Shown in pieces: positions 1 through 6,672 of a stretch of 10,040 nucleotides of DNA. Position numbers and translations under genes: made by a program. This stretch comes from Smithellaceae bacterium (lineage in GTDB: Bacteria > Desulfobacterota > Syntrophia > Syntrophales > Smithellaceae), in contig JAQVLL010000045.1 of assembly GCA_028704195.1 (NCBI GenBank), forward strand, positions 1 to 10,040, given 5' to 3'. A model generated the notes under the pieces. That model was given only the letters and a program-made list of their open reading frames with translations, ran no database searches and was not told the DNA's origin. Every line of letters begins with the position of its first letter. Position 1 is the first letter of the stretch.

Positions 1-800
1 ACCGTCAGGTTTTCTGCCCTCCTTTTGCCATCGATTGAGGCCTCATGGAGAGCTGAATTTATATCGCTGGCTGACATTGATTCCAGAAATTCGGCTTTTT
101 TCAAATTGTTGATCAGCATTTTGCGGCGCTGGGCAAAGGAGGCTTTCACCAGACGGTTGAAAAACGTTTCATCTGCCAGGTCCACAAGGGGTTTCTCACG
201 AAATACCCCCTGAATGATTGAAGACTCGACTTTGGGAACCGGGAAAAAGCTGCCCGCCTGAACATCAAACAGCCTTTCGACCTTCGCATACATCTGAAGA
301 AGAACTGAAGGGACTCCGTAATGCTTGTTATTCGGGACGGACACCAGACGCTGCACAACCTCTTTTTGCAGCATCAGTGTAAATCCGCTAATGTTGGTGC
401 GAAAGTCGAGCAAATGAAAGATTACCGGGCTTGAAATGTTGTACGGAACATTACCTATTACTTTAACTTTGTATTTATAGAGATCCGATATAGAAGCGAA
501 ATTAAATTTAAGTATATCGCTGAAAAAAATTTCCACATTGGAGCATTCATCAAACTGATCGTGGAGGATTTTCACAAGGAAAGGATCAATTTCAACGGCA
601 ATGACCTGTTTTGCGGCAAGCGCCAGTTCCCGCGTCAAAACCCCGATCCCCGCACCGATTTCAACCACCACATCTCCGGACAGAATTTGACCCGCTTTGG
701 AAATTTTATGGATGGTGCCGACATCCATCAGAAAACACTGGCTTAATTTTCTGTTGGGCCGGATGTTATAGCGATGGAGGATATCTTTTGGCGTGGTCAT
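1..800 (-). CDS. rsmA: 16S rRNA dimethyladenosine transferase RsmA/KsgA (3' end cut by window edge)
   Basis: Dimethylates the two adjacent adenines in the 3'-terminal helix of 16S rRNA, using SAM, late in 30S assembly. From an ATG at 798-800 the reverse strand reads 266 codons without a stop; against the usual length of about 260-280 only a short tail should be missing. Visible motifs are the N-terminal LSQCFLMD (residues 19-26, in place of the common GQNFL), SAM motif I EIGAGIGVLT (47-56), the ribose-binding acid in VEID (69-72), D95, the catalytic NVPYNIS (117-123), then FFPVPKVESS and SFAQRRKMLINNL near the C-terminus. An in-frame TAA four codons upstream fixes the ATG. The ribosome site is weak (GGTGA, rather far upstream). 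It follows tsaD by 75 bp on the same strand, so cotranscription is likely. Family assignment is firm; the Cys in the first motif is the only oddity. Confidence 0.93.
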   Translation of the reverse strand, partial: MTTPKDILHRYNIRPNRKLSQCFLMDVGTIHKISKAGQILSGDVVVEIGAGIGVLTRELALAAKQVIAVEIDPFLVKILHDQFDECSNVEIFFSDILKFNFASISDLYKYKVKVIGNVPYNISSPVIFHLLDFRTNISGFTLMLQKEVVQRLVSVPNNKHYGVPSVLLQMYAKVERLFDVQAGSFFPVPKVESSIIQGVFREKPLVDLADETFFNRLVKASFAQRRKMLINNLKKAEFLESMSASDINSALHEASIDGKRRAENLT

Positions 801-875
801 ATTGTTTTATGGAATTTCACCCTCATCCGGACTCCATCACCGCACACCCGTCGGATCACAAGAGGGGGACAACGT

Positions 876-1865
876 TCAAGGCCAGCGCGAAACAGCATTC
901 AGATCTAGAGAGTCCGAACGTCCGTTTTTCAACATAATTTCACCCAGTACCGCAATCATGGCCGCGTTGTCCGTACACAAAATCGTGGGAGGAATGAATA
1001 ATTCCAGATTCTTCCCTGCCACGGCCTTTACAAATCTTTCCCTGAGCCGGCTGTTGGCGGCGACGCCGCCACAGACAACAACCTGTGAAACATGATGATC
1101 AAGGGCCGCCTTGATTGTTTTATCGACCAGTACATCGACGATGGCTTCCTGATAACTGGCTGCAATGTCTTCCAGTTGCGCTTGGGTGAAATGACCTCCC
1201 AACTTCTTCACCATGGTCAAAAGAGATGTTTTCAGTCCGCTGAAGCTGAAATCAGGAGAGTCTTTCATCGCACGGGGAAACTCAAACGCACTGTGATTGC
1301 CTTTTTTGGCCATCCGGTCAATCACCACTCCTCCCGGATAGCCCAGATTTAGAAGTTTGGCCGCCTTATCAAACGCCTCCCCTGCAGCATCATCGCGCGT
1401 CTGTCCAAGCAGTTTAAACTCGTGGTAGTTCTTAACCAGATAAACATTGGTGTGACCACCGGAAACGACTAGGGCGGCAAAAGGAAAACCCGGCTTTTTT
1501 TCGGCAAGAAAAGAAGCCATAATGTGACCTTCCAGATGATTCACGCCGACAAGGGGAATGTTCAGGCCATAGGCCAGCGCCTTGGCTGCGGACAACCCCA
1601 CCAACAGTGAACCGATTAATCCGGGTCCGCGTGTTACGGCAATCCCTTCAACAACGCTTAAGGCAATGCCCGCATCCTCAGTTGCCTGTGAAATCACGGC
1701 AGAAACGGCTTCGATGTGTTTCCGTGAGGCAATCTCAGGCACCACACCTCCGTATGCGCTGTGGTCTTTGATCTGCGAAGCGATGACGCTGGACAGCAGA
1801 TTCCCATTATTCACAATCGCCGCGGCCGTTTCATCACATGATGATTCAATTCCCAAAACAAACAA
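876..1865 (-). CDS. tsaD: tRNA N6-adenosine threonylcarbamoyltransferase TsaD
   Basis: Cytoplasmic ASKHA-fold enzyme that transfers threonylcarbamoyl from TC-AMP to A37 of ANN-decoding tRNAs, working with TsaB and TsaE. At 329 residues it is full length. Motifs in order: GIESSCDET (5-13), GVVPEIASRKHIE (40-52), the metal-binding HLEGH (H110, H114), SGGHTN (135-140), FSFSGLKTS (207-214 region), CGGVAANS (265-272) and CTDNAAMIA, with D299 as a metal ligand. The start codon is TTG (1863-1865), which puts the protein directly at the conserved N-terminus; AGAGGAA lies about 9-10 bases upstream, so I accept TTG over any internal ATG. It has its own promoter (1912-1940) divergent from nadB and is followed by rsmA, two RNA-modification genes in one likely transcript. 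TsaB and TsaE are not in view. Confidence 0.96.
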   Translation of the reverse strand: MFVLGIESSCDETAAAIVNNGNLLSSVIASQIKDHSAYGGVVPEIASRKHIEAVSAVISQATEDAGIALSVVEGIAVTRGPGLIGSLLVGLSAAKALAYGLNIPLVGVNHLEGHIMASFLAEKKPGFPFAALVVSGGHTNVYLVKNYHEFKLLGQTRDDAAGEAFDKAAKLLNLGYPGGVVIDRMAKKGNHSAFEFPRAMKDSPDFSFSGLKTSLLTMVKKLGGHFTQAQLEDIAASYQEAIVDVLVDKTIKAALDHHVSQVVVCGGVAANSRLRERFVKAVAGKNLELFIPPTILCTDNAAMIAVLGEIMLKNGRSDSLDLNAVSRWP

Positions 1866-1911
1866 ATTATAAATTCCTCTTTATAATTTTCTTTACAAAA
1901 CGCTAAAAAGG

Positions 1912-1940
1912 CTTATATAAAAGCTCCCGGTATTTGTAAA
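1912..1940 (-). promoter_or_regulatory. Sigma70-type promoter for tsaD-rsmA
   Basis: On the reverse strand TTTACA (1935-1940, 5 of 6 to the -35 consensus) is followed after exactly 17 bp by TATAAG (1912-1917, 5 of 6 to the -10 consensus). Transcription would start near 1905, leaving a leader of about 40 nt before the TTG start of tsaD. The -35 lies inside a small inverted repeat, TTTGT-AA-ACAAA (1933-1944), which could be an operator, but nothing identifies a regulator. Predicted from consensus match only. Confidence 0.5.
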
Positions 1941-1963
1941 CAAACTTTTACTCAATCAAACAC

Positions 1964-2051
1964 CTCGAAGCAAGCTATCGAGATATGAAATGAACGTTAT
2001 TATATCGCAGCAAGCTGCAAAGAATTAACACTCATCCCGCAGCATCGGGAT
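1964..2051 (+). other. Cluster of small hairpins in the nadB leader region
   Basis: Three short inverted repeats sit between the tsaD promoter and nadB. The first is CTCGA...TCGAG (1964-1982) enclosing AGCAAGCT. The second is GCAGC-AA-GCTGC (2007-2018), again containing AGCAAGCT. The third is ATCCCG-CAGCAT-CGGGAT (2034-2051), a perfect 6-bp stem with a 6-nt loop. A weak nadB promoter candidate, TCGAGA-17-TATATC (1978-2006), overlaps the first. The repeated AGCAAGCT, 40 bp apart, is suggestive of an operator pair or of leader structure. I recognise no known riboswitch or regulator site here, and no T-run makes any of them a terminator. Confidence 0.35.
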
Positions 2052-2074
2052 TGATGCAGGCAGGATCTTTACTC

Positions 2075-3664
2075 ATGGAAATAAAAACAGATTTTTTAAT
2101 TATCGGCAGCGGCATTGCAGGCTTGAGCCTGGCCATCAAAGTAGCCCAGCTCGGATCTGTGGCCATTGTCACAAAAAAGGAAAAATCGGAATCCAACACC
2201 AATTACGCCCAGGGCGGAATCGCCGCCGTAACGGACAAAACGGACAGCTTTGAAGAACACATCAGTGACACGCTGGATTGTGGCGCCGGTCTGTGTAATA
2301 AAGAGGTTGTTGAATTTGTGGTTCGGGAAGCTCCTCCAAGAATCCAGGAATTGATCGACTGGGGAGTCAATTTCACAAAATCAGAGGCCCCCCCTCATCT
2401 TTACGATCTGGGACAGGAGGGAGGCCACCACCGGAGACGTGTCCTGCACGCCAAGGATCTTACCGGGCGGGAGATTGAACGGGCACTGCACGAGAAAGTC
2501 GCCGCGTTACCTGATGTTAAAATCTATGAAAATCATATCGGCATTGACCTGATCATCCAGAAAGACAACCAGGGAAACATCATCAATTGTCTGGGCGCCT
2601 ATGTTCTTGACATTGATCAGGACAGGATCCACACCTATCGCGCCAAATACACCATTTTGTGCACGGGCGGCGCGGGCAAGGTGTATCTGATCACCACCAA
2701 TCCCGACATTGCCACGGGCGATGGCATCGCCATGGCCTACCGGGCAGGCGCCAGAGTCGCCAACATGGAGTTTATCCAGTTTCACCCCACCTGCCTGTTT
2801 CATCCGGAAGCCAAGGCGTTTCTGATCAGCGAAGCCGTCCGCGGTGAAGGCGGTATTCTCAAATTGAAAAATGGTGAAACGTTCATGGGAAAATACCACC
2901 CGATGAAAAGTCTCGCGCCGCGTGATGTCGTGGCCAAAGCCATAGACAATGAAATCAAACAGTCCGGCGATGAATATGTCCTGCTGGACATTACGCATCA
3001 CGCCCGTGATTTCCTGATGGACCGTTTTCCCAATATTTATAACAAATGCCTGGAATACGGGATTGACATGGCCGTACAACCGATTCCCATCGCGCCGGCC
3101 GCCCATTACATCTGCGGCGGCGTCGCAGTAGATCATTTCGGCAAAACATCCATTGACAATTTGTTTGCCTGCGGTGAAGTCTCCTGCACCGGCCTGCACG
3201 GCGCCAACCGCCTGGCCAGTAATTCACTTTTGGAAGCGCTGGTTTACTCCCATCGGGTTTATACAAAAATCTCCAAATCCTTCCGGCAGACTCAAATCAG
3301 CACCGTAGCCATCCCTCCCTGGGATCCCGGTGATTCCTCCGAAAGCAATGATAGTATTGTCGTCACCAATAACTGGGATGAAATCCGCAGGTGCATGTGG
3401 AATTATGTGGGGATTGTCCGCTCGGACAAGCGTCTGGAACGGGCCGCGCGCAGAATTGACATGATCCAGAGAGAAATCCATGAATATTACTGGAATTACA
3501 AAGTCACTAAAGACCTGATCGAACTGAGAAACATTACAACCGTGGGCAAACTGATCGTTCAGAGCGCCCGCGCCCGGAAAGAAAGCCGCGGACTGCATTA
3601 CACGATAGACTATCCTGATACGCAGGACACTTTCCTGAAAGACACGATTCTCGTAAAGCAGTAG
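2075..3664 (+). CDS. nadB: L-aspartate oxidase NadB
   Basis: FAD enzyme that oxidises L-aspartate to iminoaspartate, which NadA condenses to quinolinate for NAD synthesis; in anaerobes fumarate can serve as electron acceptor. The protein is 529 residues (family about 510-540). Seen in order: dinucleotide-binding GSGIAG (11-16), NTNYAQGGIAA (41-51), GGHHRRRVLHAKD (116-128), a second FAD segment CTGGAGKVY, FHPTCLFHP, the active-site segment SEAVRGEGG, APRDVVAKAI, HYICGGV and GLHGANRLASNSLLEALVY. LASNSLLEALVY fits NadB rather than the related SdhA/FrdA, which carry a GTNSLLD-type sequence there. I chose the ATG at 2075 because MEIKTDFLIIG matches the family N-terminus and AGGA (2062-2065) is well spaced. 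TTG 2051 and ATG 2054 are in-frame alternatives. nadA and nadC are not adjacent. It converges on purB. Confidence 0.95.
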   Translation: MEIKTDFLIIGSGIAGLSLAIKVAQLGSVAIVTKKEKSESNTNYAQGGIAAVTDKTDSFEEHISDTLDCGAGLCNKEVVEFVVREAPPRIQELIDWGVNFTKSEAPPHLYDLGQEGGHHRRRVLHAKDLTGREIERALHEKVAALPDVKIYENHIGIDLIIQKDNQGNIINCLGAYVLDIDQDRIHTYRAKYTILCTGGAGKVYLITTNPDIATGDGIAMAYRAGARVANMEFIQFHPTCLFHPEAKAFLISEAVRGEGGILKLKNGETFMGKYHPMKSLAPRDVVAKAIDNEIKQSGDEYVLLDITHHARDFLMDRFPNIYNKCLEYGIDMAVQPIPIAPAAHYICGGVAVDHFGKTSIDNLFACGEVSCTGLHGANRLASNSLLEALVYSHRVYTKISKSFRQTQISTVAIPPWDPGDSSESNDSIVVTNNWDEIRRCMWNYVGIVRSDKRLERAARRIDMIQREIHEYYWNYKVTKDLIELRNITTVGKLIVQSARARKESRGLHYTIDYPDTQDTFLKDTILVKQ

Positions 3665-3670
3665 TTCATG

Positions 3671-3711
3671 AAAAAAATACCTTCAGCGTCATCACAGGGC
3701 GGCTGTTGAAG
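3671..3711 (-). terminator. Probable intrinsic terminator of purB
   Basis: On the reverse strand, 18 nt after the purB stop, CTTC and AGC (3702-3711, with a 3-nt bulge) pair with GCTGAAG (3681-3687). Three bases later comes a run of seven T (A-run 3671-3677 on the plus strand). The stem is only 7 bp and bulged, so this is moderate support. On the plus strand there is no T-run right behind the hairpin, so no clear nadB terminator is visible in the 64-bp convergent gap. Confidence 0.45.
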
Positions 3712-3728
3712 AGAAATCAGACTGTTCT

Positions 3729-5024
3729 TTATTTTCCGAAAACACGGTTAAAAATAAAATCCAGGTTCTTCAGAAAATTATTGACATTGAAAATGCCATC
3801 AAGCTCTTTTTCGTTCAGATATTTTTTAACGATTTTATCCTGTACCAGAAGGGCTTTGAATTCAATCCCTTCCTGCCACGATTTCATTGCGTTCTTCTGA
3901 ACAACGGCGTAAGCGTCTTCGCGCGTTGTGCCTTTCTCGATAAGAGCGAGCAAAACCATTTGAGAAAAAATGATGCCGTGCGTCATGTGGAGATTCGCCA
4001 GCATCCGTTCCGGATAGACCACCAGTTTGTCGATCAGGCCGGTAAAACGCCCCAGCATGAAATCCAGAACAATTGTGGCATCGGGCCCGATGACCCTTTC
4101 CACCGAGGAATGGCTGATATCACGCTCATGCCACAGGGCAACATCTTCGAGTGCTGCGACGGCGTAGGACCGAACCAGACGGGCCAGACCGGAAATGTTT
4201 TCCGACAGCACGGGATTGCGTTTGTGCGGCATGGCTGATGATCCCTTCTGGCCCGGTGAAAAATATTCTTCAGCCTCCCGGACCTCGGTTCTTTGCAGCA
4301 AACGGATCTCCTGTGCGAATTTGTCCAGAGACGACGCGATAATGGCCAGCGTGGTGAAAAATTCCGCGTGCCGGTCTCGCTGCACAATCTGCGACGACAC
4401 GGGTGCCGGCGTCAACCCGAGTTTTTTACACACATATTCTTCAACAACCGGTTCGATAAACGAAAAAGTCCCCACAGCGCCGGCAATTTTCCCGCAGCTC
4501 ACTGTTTCCTGGGCACGCGCGAGACGATCCCTGTTGCGAAGCATCTCCTGATACCACAGAGCCATCTTCAGACCAAATGTAATCGGCTCGGCATGAATGC
4601 CATGCGACCGGCCGATCATCAGGGTATCTTTATGTTCCCAGGCTCTTCGTTTCAAAACCGCCAGCAGCTGATCCAAATCGTCCAGGAGAATCTGGGCCGC
4701 TTCTTTTAGCTGCACGGCCAGGGCTGTGTCCAGAACATCCGATGATGTAAGCCCCATGTGAATGAAGCGTCCGTCCTCTCCGATTTTTTCCGTGAGAGAG
4801 CTGACAAAAGCGATGACATCGTGCCTGGTGATTTTTTCAATTTCATCTATGCGGGCAACGTCGATGACGGCTTTCGATTTGATGGTTTCTATGGCCTGTG
4901 CGGGTACCTTACCCAGCTTGACCATCGCCTCGCATGCCGCCACTTCCACATCAAGCCATTTTTGATACCTGTTTTCCTGGCTCCAGATCGCCGTCATTTT
5001 TTCTCTCGAATATCTTGGAATCAC
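3729..5024 (-). CDS. purB: Adenylosuccinate lyase PurB
   Basis: Cytoplasmic homotetramer of the fumarase/aspartase superfamily. It releases fumarate from SAICAR (eighth step of IMP synthesis) and from adenylosuccinate (last step to AMP). At 431 residues it has the length of the shorter Bacillus/Thermotoga-type PurB. Signatures are TRHDV (H68), GLTSSDVLDTA (91-101), the catalytic-acid region IGRSHGIHAEP (137-147, with H141), the superfamily loop GSSAMPHKRNP (261-271, catalytic Ser in the SS pair) and ERDISHSSVERVIGPD (300-315). The start is GTG (5022-5024): AGGAG lies 6-7 bases upstream and the protein opens with the family-typical IPRYSREKM. An ATG at 5038-5040 is out of frame. It is monocistronic as far as visible, convergent with nadB and divergent from a 60-residue ORF. 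No PurR-like or other purine control site was recognised. Confidence 0.96.
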   Translation of the reverse strand: MIPRYSREKMTAIWSQENRYQKWLDVEVAACEAMVKLGKVPAQAIETIKSKAVIDVARIDEIEKITRHDVIAFVSSLTEKIGEDGRFIHMGLTSSDVLDTALAVQLKEAAQILLDDLDQLLAVLKRRAWEHKDTLMIGRSHGIHAEPITFGLKMALWYQEMLRNRDRLARAQETVSCGKIAGAVGTFSFIEPVVEEYVCKKLGLTPAPVSSQIVQRDRHAEFFTTLAIIASSLDKFAQEIRLLQRTEVREAEEYFSPGQKGSSAMPHKRNPVLSENISGLARLVRSYAVAALEDVALWHERDISHSSVERVIGPDATIVLDFMLGRFTGLIDKLVVYPERMLANLHMTHGIIFSQMVLLALIEKGTTREDAYAVVQKNAMKSWQEGIEFKALLVQDKIVKKYLNEKELDGIFNVNNFLKNLDFIFNRVFGK

Positions 5025-5087
5025 CGTTTTCTCCTGTCATCTATTTTTTTGATCTGCATGTTGCGACACTGTGAAAGGATGTTTATT

Positions 5088-5270
5088 ATGAGACAAACCC
5101 ATCCGTCAAGCAATAATTGGGAAACCTTGAAAGAAGCGGATCAGGAGAAACAACGGGGGTTCCATGGTGGCACCCCTGTTTTTTCCCTGGGCATAGAACA
5201 ATACATCATCAATAAACGGGCAACCGGCAGGAAAAAAGATTTTGGCGATCTGGAAATTATAGATGAATAA
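5088..5270 (+). CDS. Small hypothetical protein, 60 residues
   Basis: I do not recognise this protein. The reading frame starts at ATG 5088, with AAAGGA (5074-5079) at suitable spacing; an in-frame ATG at 5079 lies inside that site and is less likely. The product is hydrophilic, rich in Lys, Arg, Glu, Asp, Gly and Asn, with no signal peptide, membrane segment or Cys. The N-terminal half is charged (residues 10-25). A central GGTPVFSLGIEQYIINK (27-43) could form a short strand-helix unit, and the C-terminus is acidic (DFGDLEIIDE). It has its own position between divergent purB and convergent metK and ends 10 bp before a strong terminator hairpin, which supports a real gene. No homologue comes to mind, so function is open; it could also be a chance ORF. 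Confidence 0.55.
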   Translation: MRQTHPSSNNWETLKEADQEKQRGFHGGTPVFSLGIEQYIINKRATGRKKDFGDLEIIDE

Positions 5271-5274
5271 TAAC

Positions 5275-5317
5275 AAAAAAATAGAAAGCCGGTGCGTAAA
5301 AAGCCCCGGCTTTCTAT
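5275..5317. terminator. Perfect 12-bp terminator hairpin between metK and the small ORF
   Basis: ATAGAAAGCCGG (5281-5292) and CCGGCTTTCTAT (5306-5317) are exact reverse complements around a 13-nt loop. On the metK strand the hairpin begins 13 nt after the metK stop and is followed at once by a T-run (A-run 5275-5281 on the plus strand), a strong intrinsic terminator. On the plus strand, for the 60-residue ORF, the T-run (5325-5330) is separated from the stem by 7 bases, so termination in that direction is weaker but possible. Confidence 0.85.
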
Positions 5318-5330
5318 CAGACCTGTTTTT

Positions 5331-6506
5331 CTATTTCACCTCTTTTTGCAGGACTTTCACCATATCCGTTTTTTCCCAGCGGTAGTCATCCATAAAGAAT
5401 GTGCGCGGGATTTTTCTGTATATTTTCCCGTTGAGCAGATCGAATTTTTCAATCATCCCTTCGGGTGTCAGATCAAAATTCGCAGCGATGATTTTGCCGA
5501 GTTTTTCATCGGGAATTTTTCCGGTCCCGAATGTGTTGACATAAATGGAAAACGGATCAGCAATGCCGATGGCGTAAGCCAGCTGGACCGCGCATTTGGA
5601 AGCAAGCCGTGCGGCCACGATGTTCTTGGCAACATGGCGGGCGCCAAAAGCCGCTGAACAGTCAACCTTCTCCGGAGTCTTGTTGACCACCGCACCACCG
5701 CCGAGCTGCGCACCCGGATAGCCTCCGTAAAACTGCACAACCAGCTTGCGTCCGGTCACACCGGAATCCGCGGCACTGCAAGAATTGATGGCATTCCATT
5801 CACCCGTGGGGTTGAACAGGAATTCCGTCTTCTTGTCTACACAGTCCTCCAGGGCATCGAAAGCGATCTTTTTGGCACGGTCCCGAATTTTCAACCGGCT
5901 GCCTTTGACAAAACGATAATCGATTGAGTTGGACATGAGAACTTTTGCCACGCGCAGCGGCCTGCCGGTTTTTGCGTCGTAATCAACCGATACCTGCCCT
6001 TTTCCATCCGGGGCAAATATCGGATCCTGGCAGTATTCAAATGCCCGCATTAATTTGTTCACCAGTACATAAGGAAGGGGAAGCATTTCCGGCGTTTCAT
6101 CGCAGGCAAAGCCATACATGATGCCCTGATCGCCCGCGCCGATTTCACGATCCTTGTTTAAAAGACAGCTTGTCCCCTGGTTAATGTCCGGAGACTGGGG
6201 AATGATCGCATTGAGCACACCCATCAAGTGGCCGTTTAATCCGACAGCTGCGTGGTTGTAGCCAAGCTCAATCACGGAATCCCGCGCTATCTTGTCGATA
6301 TCCACATAAACTCTTGTCCTGACTTCACCACCGACAATACATATTCCCTTGCCTAAAAAAACCTCAATGCCACAATGTGGCATATTCGCCAGTGTAAGCT
6401 TTTGCTTCTTTTCTTCATCAAGGATGGTCGCAATGACGTTTGCCGCGATGATATCCGCAACCAGATCAGGATGACCCACTTTGACACTTTCCGACGAAAT
6501 CTGCAT
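5331..6506 (-). CDS. metK: S-adenosylmethionine synthetase MetK (divergent variant)
   Basis: Makes SAM from methionine and ATP, with hydrolysis of the triphosphate. The protein is 391 residues and spans the three usual MAT domains. The catalytic set is complete when aligned by eye to E. coli MetK: GHPD (H12, D14), K169 in GKGQV, D247 in AADSGVTGRK with R253/K254, and K276, K280 and D282 in NKTPEKVD. QSPDINQG (104-111) and the mobile-loop segment GAGDQGIMYGFACDET (123-138) are also present. It is divergent elsewhere: an extended segment around 34-48, YGGYPGAQLGGGAVV instead of the usual YGG-ARHGGGAFSG, and VDCSAAF for VDRSAAY. I start at ATG 6504-6506 because AAGGAG (6514-6519) is 7 bases upstream; the in-frame ATG at 6512 is one base from that site. 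It is preceded by a predicted SAM-II riboswitch and terminator, so its product probably represses it, and is followed by a strong terminator. Confidence 0.95.
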   Translation of the reverse strand: MQISSESVKVGHPDLVADIIAANVIATILDEEKKQKLTLANMPHCGIEVFLGKGICIVGGEVRTRVYVDIDKIARDSVIELGYNHAAVGLNGHLMGVLNAIIPQSPDINQGTSCLLNKDREIGAGDQGIMYGFACDETPEMLPLPYVLVNKLMRAFEYCQDPIFAPDGKGQVSVDYDAKTGRPLRVAKVLMSNSIDYRFVKGSRLKIRDRAKKIAFDALEDCVDKKTEFLFNPTGEWNAINSCSAADSGVTGRKLVVQFYGGYPGAQLGGGAVVNKTPEKVDCSAAFGARHVAKNIVAARLASKCAVQLAYAIGIADPFSIYVNTFGTGKIPDEKLGKIIAANFDLTPEGMIEKFDLLNGKIYRKIPRTFFMDDYRWEKTDMVKVLQKEVK

Positions 6507-6533
6507 AAACATTCTCCTTAGATAATTTTTTGT

Positions 6534-6563
6534 GCGGGTTTAAGCGATTGAAAAAAAACCCGC
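6534..6563 (-). promoter_or_regulatory. Alternative hairpin competing with the metK leader terminator
   Basis: On the metK strand GCGGGTTT (6563-6556) and AAACCCGC (6541-6534) form a perfect 8-bp stem with a 14-nt loop. It uses the same 3' arm (6557-6562) as the leader terminator, so the two cannot coexist, and no T-run follows it. It could add to antitermination once transcription passes the T-run, and it ends about 15 bases before the metK ribosome site. The pairing is seen; the role is inferred. Confidence 0.5.
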
Positions 6564-6578
6564 GCCAAAGCACGGGTT
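6551..6578 (-). terminator. Intrinsic terminator (attenuator) in the metK leader
   Basis: On the metK strand AACCCGTGC (6578-6570) pairs with GCGCGGGTT (6565-6557), nine pairs including one wobble, around the 4-nt loop TTTG. A run of eight T follows (A-run 6551-6558 on the plus strand, which overlaps the last stem bases). It stands between the predicted SAM-II aptamer and the metK start, about 45 bp before the coding region. That is the position of an attenuator, not of an end-of-gene terminator, since the upstream gene ends nearly 300 bp away. Confidence 0.8.
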
Positions 6579-6615
6579 CAATTGAATAATTCATTGATTT
6601 TCAGTGCTTTAGCAC
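6562..6615 (-). promoter_or_regulatory. Antiterminator pairing linking aptamer and terminator
   Basis: GTGCTAAAGCAC on the metK strand (6615-6604), which holds the conserved GCUAAA of the aptamer, can pair with GTGCTTTGGCGC (6573-6562) of the terminator. That is 12 consecutive pairs, two of them G-U. The pairing removes both the SAM-site pseudoknot strand and the 5' arm of the terminator. When SAM holds GCUAAA in the pseudoknot, the terminator would be free to form. The complementarity is visible in the sequence; the switching mechanism is inferred from it. Confidence 0.7.
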
Positions 6616-6655
6616 ATTTATAGAGCGGAGCAATTTACTTTTAAATCACCGCTTT
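6604..6655 (-). promoter_or_regulatory. SAM-II riboswitch aptamer upstream of metK
   Basis: Reading the metK strand, P1 is AGCGG (6653-6649) with CCGCU (6628-6624). Inside its loop are GAUUUAA (6647-6641) and UUGC (6633-6630). After P1 comes an A/U-rich linker with AUAAAUG, then GCUAAA (6613-6608). UUGC pairs with GC-AA across a bulged U, giving the H-type pseudoknot of SAM-II (metA-type, SAM_alpha) RNAs. From memory of that family, GAUUU, the UU of UUGC and the bulged U of GCUAAA are the ligand-binding positions, and all are present here. The spacing between blocks is close to that of the crystallised environmental SAM-II RNA. Its place before a SAM synthetase gene, and before a terminator, fits feedback repression. 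Not checked with a covariance model. Confidence 0.82.
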
Positions 6656-6666
6656 CTTTTGTTCAT

Positions 6667-6672
6667 ATCATA
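6667..6672 (-). promoter_or_regulatory. Candidate -10 element for the metK leader
   Basis: TATGAT on the metK strand (5 of 6 to TATAAT) would start transcription around 6660, five to seven bases before P1 of the riboswitch, which is where a start site is expected. No good -35 hexamer lies at 16-18 bp, although the upstream stretch (6680-6710) is A/T-rich. Support comes mainly from position. Confidence 0.35.

Noticed and set aside
801..875. Possible regulatory structure between tsaD and rsmA
   Set aside because: Only a weak ATCCG/CGGAT inverted repeat with no T-run or known motif; an ordinary intra-operon gap.
2507..3199. 230-codon open frame on the reverse strand inside nadB
   Set aside because: It lies wholly antisense to nadB, whose protein is recognisable throughout; the antisense product has no known motif and no ribosome site of note.
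4758..5087. Upstream extension of the 60-residue ORF into purB
   Set aside because: The open frame runs antisense through purB; the ribosome site and intergenic position favour the start at 5088.
5161..5200. Sigma-54-like TGGCAC followed by a T-rich stretch
   Set aside because: The -12 TTGC element is absent (TTTT instead) and the site would point into the 3' end of metK.
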